From the NCBI GenBank assembly GCA_015179125.1, contig WHVA01000338.1, positions 62,001 to 126,000 of the forward strand: 64,000 nt of DNA, read 5' to 3'. Within the stretch, counting starts at the first letter, position 1, and every line of letters starts with the position of its first letter. Origin of the DNA: Gautieria morchelliformis (Eukaryota; Basidiomycota; Agaricomycetes; Gomphales; Gomphaceae). Shown here one piece after another: positions 56,821 through 64,000 of the stretch. The notes beneath the pieces were generated by a model. That model was not told the DNA's origin, did no database searches, and saw nothing but the letters and a program-made list of their open reading frames with translations. The position numbers and the translations under genes are program-made.

Positions 56821-56929
56821 ACAAAGTGCAGAGCTGTGGGAATAGCATAGTCATAATATTTGACCAAACTGATTGGTATACTGGTGTTGACACTAGCTGC
56901 TGGTACAGGGATAGGACAGATGTGTACAT

Positions 56930-58163
56930 TTACAAGTACCTTGAATGTGTCATCCAACCTTTACAGTGTTCAGCTGATATTGAAGACATAGCAGTGTGAA
57001 GGAATAACAAAATAGCCATCTCATCTTTGCCATCTACCGCTTGCCGAAATTCTGCGCCATGGTGGCGAAGGTATGCCTTCAGGTAAGAAAAGGCCTCCTC
57101 AATCGGGTTCATGTTGGGGGAGTATGGCGGTAAGTAGTAGAGGCGTACACCACTGCGTAACAGATATTTTTGAGATTACTTGGGAAATTTGTTAGGATTG
57201 CTTACTGTTTTTGGCAAATTGTGCCAACCTCAGGACCATGGTGAATGGCGCAGTTGTCCATCACCAAGACACTGCGCGGCTGGGGCCATGGGTTCAGATA
57301 TGGCATGAGGTTCGTGATGAATGTCAGGAAGGTGTCGTCATCATATGATCCCTCGCGGACATCGGAATAAATTATCCCCCCATCACAGAGGGTGGGTAGA
57401 AGGGAGTACCTACACTGTTGTAAATATTAGAGGAAAGTAAGACATGGAAGGAGACATACCCTGTGCCACGCACAAACCTAGTCTTTTATCTTGCTCTTTT
57501 CCCTTTCTGCACCCATCTGTTCAAGCGATATGTGGTGCGGCAATCGATCCGGCTCTCGTCAATGAATACAAGACGGCTGGGGATTTCGTGACCAATTCGG
57601 AAACGGAAAACCTGTCGGAGGTCTTCATTTCGCTCCGCAGAAACCTTTAACAACTAACGAGGGAGTAAATAAGTTGAAGAATCACAAGAAAAACAAGGAC
57701 ATACTAGTTTCATGTGAGCCTGAGTTCTGTCATTGTATCCCAGAGAGTGCTAACTCCAACAGTTATCCCATATAGATGCTGCATGACACCCTGTATTTCG
57801 TTGAGGTAGAGGTCCGGGAAGTGTTCTACAAGCTGAATTAGGAACTAGGAGAGAAACCAGATAAGAGGCAGTGTAATCCGGTATCATTAAGGTTCACTGC
57901 TTGCTTACCTGCATTTCCTCAGGATCCATGATTTTTCTCCTTTTACCCTTCTTGCCAGGTTCCAGTGGCATAACCTCACCAGTAGTGCGCCATAGTTGCA
58001 GAATGCATTTGATGATGCATTGCGACATGTTGAGATCCACTGCGATATCAGCAATCTTCTTTTCGCGTGTATACCTCTGATATATAACACGTTTTTGTAG
58101 ATCCTCTGAGTACGTTTGTCGTTGTCGTAGGTGTTCTGGGATGTATCTAGGCATCGATGGCAC
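56930..58163 (-). pseudogene. Tc1/mariner-type DDE transposase, broken
   Basis: Minus strand: an N-terminal HTH exon from 58163 (RQTYSEDLQKRVIYQRYTRE, KKIADIAVDLNMSQ, basic KKGKRRK), a GTAAGC...CTCCTAG intron, then QLVEHFPDLYLNEIQGVMQH and VGVSTLWDTM. The catalytic core has FIDESRIDCR near 57555 (first Asp), VLVMDNCAIHHGPE near 57260 (second Asp) and PPYSPNMNPIEEAFSYLK near 57105 (Glu). This is the DDE_3 arrangement. A one-base deletion near 57712 (LRLT/MKL) and a TAA at about 57488 in GKRAR-KTRFVRGT break the gene, so this copy needs a transposase in trans. Confidence 0.87.
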
Positions 58164-58258
58164 AAGTACGTGTACAACATGTAACGCCTGTCACGTGATG
58201 TGGTCGCACATGATGTCATGACATCATGTGGGCAAGACTTGCAGATGAAGAAATATAG

Positions 58259-58703
58259 TGTCACATCATTGTAATTAGAGTATATATAGAGGTTATATTA
58301 TATTTAAGTCCTTAAACCTGAGGCTTTGGCTATGTAGAAGGCTAAAAAGGCTGGGAGAAGGCAAACAGACATGCACCCCTCCCCCCTTCCGTAAGCTGGA
58401 GATTACATCATTGTTTTCTATTTCCAACATTTATACATGTATATTACTATAATCTGAGAAAGTTACAGACCTTACTGAAAGAATTTGAGTGCATAATGAT
58501 GCATATAAGTGAAATTATCCAAATATTCAATAACTCAGAATAAGCCAGGTTTTGTATATCAGAGGGTAGCTACTACATAGTACAGAATATATACAAAGTA
58601 CCAACCCTTAATCATCAATTGCTGTGGAGATACAGCTTGATCTTTTCGAGCGGCACCGGGCGGCATGTATTTCAGACTCCGCCCTATGTACCTGAAACAG
58701 CCG
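58259..58703 (-). repeat. Right terminal inverted repeat (445 bp)
   Basis: Reverse complement of 52283-52727. The outer end reads ...GAAACAGCCG followed by the target TA. Confidence 0.93.
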
Positions 58704-58705
58704 TA

Positions 58706-61021
58706 ATGGCGAGACGCGTTTTCGGGACTGAGCCGAGTTTATGACTCACGCCGAGACCCTGGAGCACGGTCAATCGTCAAATTTGGGCGCAGTATTGGAT
58801 AGTGAGGAAACGTAATGTTGGCGTAGAAAGAAGTGATTGGTGGGATGATGAGGGTTCTCGCGCTGGGTTCTCGGGTGACGTTTAAGGTGTCAGATATCGT
58901 GATGGTGGCAGGATATGCGAGGCTCTCTGATGCCGATCCGCGCCGTATTCCGGGTACCAGCTTGCCGTAAGAGAGCATTTGGCATGTGGCAAATGTGACC
59001 GATCAATGACCGAGTCGATCAATGGACGTGCTCCTGATTGTGTGCACGTGGGTGACTGCTCAAATGCCACGTGCGGCAGGGAAGTGACGTGTTCGCGTTC
59101 TCGGCGGTATTCTGTCCTCTTACATTTGTCGTTCTCTAGAGTGTCGTATGTTTACCCGATGGCATGATCATACGCATTGGCTTACCGTGGAATTCAGCGA
59201 GAGCGCATGGCAGCGTCGTCTCGAGCTTGAGTTCAGATCACCACGCGATCGCAAACCCTGATCGCAAACGTACCCGAGGTGACTCTTATTTTGGTCACTC
59301 GTCTCTCTTAATACGGAGTTGCAGCAGGGCAGGTAATGGCCCGTGAATTGCATGCGTTGCAATGGTGTACAATTGCAATTCGAACTCGACAGACTATGTG
59401 CACACAGCTGCTTCCAGAAAGGTCACTCAACGACTGGTGTAACCCAACCTCTTCCTGAGGGCCTATCTATGTTGAAGAAGTTTCACGCCGTCGCTAGAGT
59501 GACTCAACGCACCACTGCGCCTTCAAGCAATTCTTATGAAATAGCATGCATGAAACACTCGGCGACAGAGCTGGATTTTCCTGAGGTGATTAGTATTACT
59601 TTGGTGGTGCCATGTGCTATAATGCAAGTTCATTGGAGTCATAAAAGACTGTGACCACGTACCCCTGATAGAGCCATGACGCTAATTGCGGAAGGATAAC
59701 AAGCAAAACTTCCAGATGTCTTCATGGCTGTGCTTGCGTTCATGGAAGTGCCTACATAGAATGAAACATCCTTGGCAGTACAGTAGTGCAATGGTGACAA
59801 GTAGAACTAGTGGTCACTGGTGCTTAGCAGCCATGCATCCGTGGCTCTATGTACATGTACGAAATCTGGATTATAGTTGTCAAGTATGGTGTATACAGTT
59901 ACAATTAGTACGTACGGGAAGTAACTGTAATCCAACTCAGGATGACTTCAAGTGCATAGTAAGCCTTTCATACAGGTACCAATTACGTCAGAGTCGGATC
60001 TCAGATCTGCCGCCTGCCGCCTCTACATTGCGTCCACACTGCATCATGCACAAACCGGCTAATTTGAGCTCTGTCCCGAGGTTCCTGATGATAAGCGTGT
60101 TTCCGGGCCACCACACGCCTGCTCATGCCCATGGTGGCACCCAAAGCCAACCATTCTGAGAGCGGTTCAGTAACCATCCACTGCTATCTCCCGGCTTTCC
60201 AGCCGCACTGAATCGATGCCCTTGAGTCAGATGGCGCTTGTACGAGGTGGTTTAGCGTTTACCGCTCGGGGCCATACCCAGATCGCACAGTGTACAGATC
60301 CCGACATCTTGCTCTCCTGCGAGAATGCAACTGAGGTCACCGCTTGGGTGTGGCCTTCGATGGCCCTGAAACAACTTGCCATCCGCATTCGATACCCGAT
60401 CCTCATGTTATCAGATCCCGATACGACGTGCTCGCCGTCCTGCGAGAACTGAAGCCACCGAGGAGATCAACATGGTGTGCATGTGGCCTTCGAATGGCCC
60501 TGATTACGCCGCCAGTTTCTCCAATCATCTTATTAGAAATCCGGAGACGATGCGCTTGCCATGTCATTGGAGCCGAATCGACAACAATGAGGATGGTAAA
60601 CTTCAACCCCAATGTCTGTGATTGTCAATCTGACTGTTGACAGTCCTTGTCAGAGCTGACTTATTATAATGCATGCCCTGGAGCATAAATAGCAATGAGA
60701 AATTACACCCCATGTCTACTTAGGTGGGGGGGCGCAATATCACTCACCCTCCCAATGACCAGTGGAGCTCTCAAAGTGATGTACAGCTCAAGGAGAGTAT
60801 TCACTGAGTACCGGTGATGAGAGCGGGGAGTAGTAGAACCGAATGTTAGGGCAACCACGCCCAGGCTCGCTGGAGAACCAGGATATATATACGGATGCCC
60901 AGGTGCCATAAACGCACGGGAATCATTGGCATTGAATCCTATTGGGTGATGATATCTGGTCCTCTAGCGTCTTCGCACATGCATCTACGTCATCTCTCCC
61001 TTATCGAGAGTATATCCGCTA
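58706..61021. other. Intergenic, no recognisable gene
   Basis: Short frames only. The minus-strand stretch 58978-58739 (ATITISDTLNVTREPSARTL) has protein-like composition but no known motif and may be an exon remnant cut by the Tc1-like insertion. A diverged tandem duplication of about 105-120 bp lies at about 60297-60510 (GATCCCGA, CTCCTGCGAGAA, GTGGCCTTCGATGGCCCTGA). Confidence 0.45.
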
Positions 61022-62240
61022 TCAAGTTTTCTTGCACAACAGCATCGCCAGTGGCCATTCTACCACAACCTCCTCCCCAGGTTGTCCCTCATTCACTTTC
61101 GCAACTCCTCTTTAAGCGTCCACCAGACCCGGCTCCCCAACATCGCCACCTTTCCCATCAGACGGTCGCTGAGCCAAATCTGTTCGCTGTGCAGCATCTG
61201 AAGGGTTATTCTCGAAAAATGTATACAGCGATGAAAGGTGCGCAGGTAGGCTTGGAGACTCTCCCAAGACACGCTCTTTCGTAAAAGAACCGGGCGAGGA
61301 TCCGGAATAGAATCGTGATAATCACCTGCAAAAAAGATTATAAAGTTTAATGGCGCAATCACAGTAAACAACCAATTTCACAAACCAGTCCAGAAGATAT
61401 GCTCGTGGTCTTTGAATTGGGGTTCTGGAGCCCTAGGTATGTCCAAAAGATGATTGTCTAGTATGGATCTCCCGGGTTGCTCCAAGTAGGGGCCCACCGA
61501 ATTGGTAAGACTTCGGCCTTGACAGTAGTCGTGAATAATCGGGGTCAATCCAGGATATCCTGCGATCCGGAACTGTGAGTTAGCCCTACATATTTAAACG
61601 ATCAGGCACGATTATGGCGTCGTGTAGACGATCCAACCCAGAATGCGACAGACGCATCTTTACGCCAGTACGCGCGCCAACTGCGGCCAGAGCCTTGCAT
61701 AGCAAACCAGTGAGCAGCCTGTGCTAGAAATGAACATAAACCATTGAGTCGGACGATGCACTCCAACGAAGCTCTACGTACCCGACACCACCAAATCAAC
61801 ACTCCCTGTCTCGAGGAAATTCAGGTCTTCCGTCGGGCGTGTTTCACGTATGTTATTTCCTTGGAGGGCGGAGTGGTGCGCGGGGTGATGGCGTTTGCTT
61901 TCTGAATCATGGACTCTGAAGGGTCGATGCCGATGACATGGTCGAAAGACGTTAGTTCGGCTGTTGCCTGACCTTCATGGAAGCATGTATGAGCACATAG
62001 TGGGGTCGTGTACGATTCGTATACGGTTCGCGTGGAGTTTCAGCCCTCCGTATAGAGAGAGATGATCGTTGGACTAAGAGTATTTACCTGTGCCACACCC
62101 AAGGTCTACGGCAAGCTCCCACTGGGCATATTCGCTTCGCCGATGATATGCGTACACAGATTCGTACAGCTCACGAGGGTACGTAGGGCGGATAGCCGAG
62201 TAGGAGGTCGCGTTGAATGCTGGCTTCGCAAAGGTAGCCA
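61022..62240 (-). pseudogene. SAM-dependent methyltransferase (fungal class I, trans-aconitate methyltransferase-like), probably decayed
   Basis: From ATG at 62240: FAKPAFNATSYSAIRPTYPR and motif I LAVDLGCGTG at about 62095 (SAM binding), then after an intron FDHVIGIDPSESMIQKANAI, AAHWF near 61715, DASVAFWV, GYPGLTPIIHDY, SVGPYLEQPGRSILDNHLLD, HIFWTGDYHDSIPDPRPVLL, LRKSVSWESLQAYLRTF, and VEWPLAMLLCKKT before TGA at 61022. Order and length (about 300 aa) match fungal methyltransferases of this type. Frame changes near 61690, 61650 and 61105 indicate decay or sequence errors. The start codon overlaps, on the other strand, a possible ATG of the epoxide hydrolase gene. Confidence 0.75.
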
Positions 62241-62329
62241 TGAGCGCGACGGAAGGTAACAAACGAAATATTAGTAACCTGGAGTCACGTGAGTCACGTG
62301 ACAGTATTCCCACGACCGGGCCTCATCGT

Positions 62330-63929
62330 CCACCATACCCCAGTCCCATTCACGCTCTCCATCTCAGACCATGCCCTCGCCTCCCTCAACAGCAAGCTTT
62401 CCACCGTCCAATTTCCCAACGAGCTCAGCGACGCGGGTGGGAATACGGTGCCCCACTGGCTGATATAAAGCGTCTCGCAGCAAGACGGGTACGACTGGCG
62501 CAAGCACGGGCGCGACATCAACGCATCTCTCCCTCAATTCACGGCGGATATTAGCGTGGAAGGGTTTGAGACGCTGAATATCCACTTTGTTCACAAGCGG
62601 AGTGCCGTGGAGAGTGCCATTCCGTTATTGTTCGTGCATGGGTGTGCGTGTGCATTTATTTGAGCGCGACAAGGACTGATGTGTGCTCTGATGCGTGTCC
62701 ATGTGTGGCATTGGCTACAGGGCCTGGGAGCTTCCTTGAAGTGGCGAAAATCTTGCGCTTCTAACTGCACCCTCTTCAGAAAAGGATCCGAGTTTCCATG
62801 TCGTTGCGTTCAGCTTGCCTGGATATGGGTTCTCTGAGGCTCCAAAGACCAAAGGATTGCAGAAGTGCAATATGCGGAAGTAGGTCATAAGCTAATGCAG
62901 GGGCTTGGGTATGAGGAATACGGTACGCCGCTCATTCGATCATCTTAATTCCAGGCATCCTCATCGGCGTACAGTGACCCAAGGTGATTATCGCGTCAAT
63001 TTGGTCCTGTGATCCGCTAACAAGGAGACCCCTCGTATCGTTTGTCGCAAATAGGTGGAGACTGGGGCTACATTGTAATGCCCTCGTCGCTCCCCCTTTC
63101 CTGGTTTGAACTCTTTATTTTCCTCCAGATAACACGAAAAATTGCACAAATCTATGGCGGTCGATACTGCAAAGCATCCCACACAAACATGCCCTTGTAC
63201 GTGATCCTGCTCTCCCCTGCCTGGCTCACCCTACCTAAGCGGCCTACGCCCCCAACTATTAACAAACCCTTTCCTCTACCTTAAACACCTCTTGACACCT
63301 TACACGGCGACCGAGAAAGCGGGCCTAGCGCGTTTTGCGTGGTTCCGCGAGCGCGGCTCCGGCTATGCGGCCCTGCAGTCGACGCAGCCGCAGACGGTGG
63401 GATATTCTCTCAACGACTCGCCTGTCGGACTCCTTGCATGGATATACGAAAAATCGTTACCTGGACTGATGGGTATCCGGACAGACGATGAAAGTAAGTC
63501 ACGGTCTACAGACATATTTTTGACGTACAGTTATAATGCATTGATCAATGTACGTGGATGACGCTAGTCATAACCTGGGTATCCATATACGGGTCTCCCG
63601 TGGCGGCCTGCGGCCTCGCTGCGGATTTACTACGAAGCCGCACGCACCGGCGCATGGGACCCCTCTGCGCAGATTGTCCCACGTCACGTCCCCATCGGCA
63701 TATCGCTCTTTCCCAAAGAACTCTTCGTCCTGCCAAAGACGTGGATGCACACTCTCGCCAATGTCTGTTCATTGGTGAATATACGAAAGGAGGTCATTTT
63801 GCAGCGTATGAGAGGCCGCAGGAGTTGGTGGGCGATGTCAGGGCGATGTTCAGGAAGGGGGCGATGGCGTTTGGGGTTGTTCCCGGAAAGACGGGGTATA
63901 GAAATGGAGTGCGGGGAAGCTTTAGGTAA
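62330..63929 (+). pseudogene. Epoxide hydrolase (EHN plus alpha/beta-hydrolase fold), frame-broken
   Basis: The N-terminal EHN-like part reads PFTLSISDHALASLNSKLST, then GAPLADIKRL, GYDWRKHGRDINASLPQFTA and GFETLNIHFVHKRS. The core shows HG then PGSFLEVAKIL (oxyanion region), FHVVAFSLPGYGFSEAPKTK, GGDWG with the nucleophile Asp at 63060-63062, ARFAWFRERGSGYAALQSTQ, PVGLLAWIYEK, IGISLFPKELFVLPKTW and KGGHFAAYERP with the catalytic His near 63800. It converts epoxides to diols in related enzymes. Frame changes near 62440, 62490 and 62755 and unclear exon joins suggest a pseudogene. The start is uncertain; an upstream ATG at 62239 with a GTAACA donor is possible. Confidence 0.78.
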
Positions 63930-64000
63930 GTTCATGAACGTTTCGATGTTGTGCGTTAAAGTCGCATTGGCATGCCCATTTGGGTTCTGATCGGCACGTG

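Larger units (their letters stand above)
52283..58703. mobile_element. Tc1/mariner-like DNA transposon with 445-bp TIRs and an accessory gene
   Basis: Inverted repeats at 52283-52727 and 58259-58703 begin CAGCTGTTTCGGGTACATAG and CGGCTGTTTCAGGTACATAG and are nearly identical over 445 bp. They are flanked by TA (52281-52282, 58704-58705). Removing the element leaves a 23-bp sequence identical to 28864-28886, confirming the ends. Inside: an open four-exon gene on the plus strand, a minisatellite block in each polarity, and a minus-strand DDE transposase with a stop and a frameshift. At 6.4 kb it is far larger than a standard Tc1 element. Confidence 0.92.

Noticed and set aside
56196-56845. Overlapping frames across CATCACCCG repeats
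   Set aside because: Repeat-driven, no start context or conserved domain.
1-64000. tRNA and rRNA genes
   Set aside because: I scanned for the B-box GGTTCRANTCC pattern and rRNA-like conserved stretches and found none I could support.

Overview
The window looks like a transposon-rich segment of a basidiomycete (probably agaricomycete) nuclear genome. The reasons are: introns of about 55-57 nt with GT...AG ends, chromodomain Ty3/gypsy and Ty1/copia elements, a Helitron, hAT-, CACTA- and Tc1/mariner-type DNA elements, and a few fungal-type host genes (cytochrome P450, small secreted protein, SAM methyltransferase, epoxide hydrolase). All calls come from reading the sequence; no database search was run, and similarity statements rest on recalled family motifs.

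Layout. 1-10231: a degenerate gypsy element (gypsy-1: gag, protease, RT, RNase H, integrase, chromodomain, an extra ORF, 3' LTR). A 2.25-kb LTR (family A) with target-site duplication CTAAG interrupts its pol. The 3' LTR ends inside a dead P450 gene (P450-A, 10232-16062), which was also hit by a Helitron (11146-14299) and a TIR element that itself holds a solo LTR. 16371-26485: a nest of minus-strand gypsy elements. It contains a second gypsy-1-family copy with a 1.64-kb hAT element inside, a gypsy-C fragment split by LTR-A, which is itself split by a solo LTR-B, and the 3' part of gypsy-B, which carries an antisense gene with a Zn2Cys6-type cysteine pattern. 26489-26813: a Helitron helicase fragment. 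A 1.5-kb direct duplication lies at 27366-28869 and 42594-44064.

30756-31269 is a likely intact small secreted protein gene. P450-C (minus, 32130-32760) and P450-B (34399-38948) are remnants of the same family as P450-A. P450-B carries a 2.37-kb CACTA-like element exactly inside a 57-nt intron and lost its 3' end. 39182-46843: copia fragments, a palindromic CACTA MITE and the second duplication copy. 47-52 kb: mostly noncoding sequence plus another copia gag.

52283-58703 is a 6.4-kb Tc1/mariner-like element with 445-bp terminal inverted repeats and TA target duplication. It carries an open four-exon 587-codon accessory gene of unknown function, opposed minisatellite blocks and a broken DDE transposase. 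A 23-bp match to its empty target site lies at 28864-28886. 61-63.9 kb holds a divergent methyltransferase/epoxide hydrolase pair, both with frame breaks. Most genes here are dead mobile-element genes. The host P450s, methyltransferase and epoxide hydrolase may be the decayed remains of a metabolic gene group.
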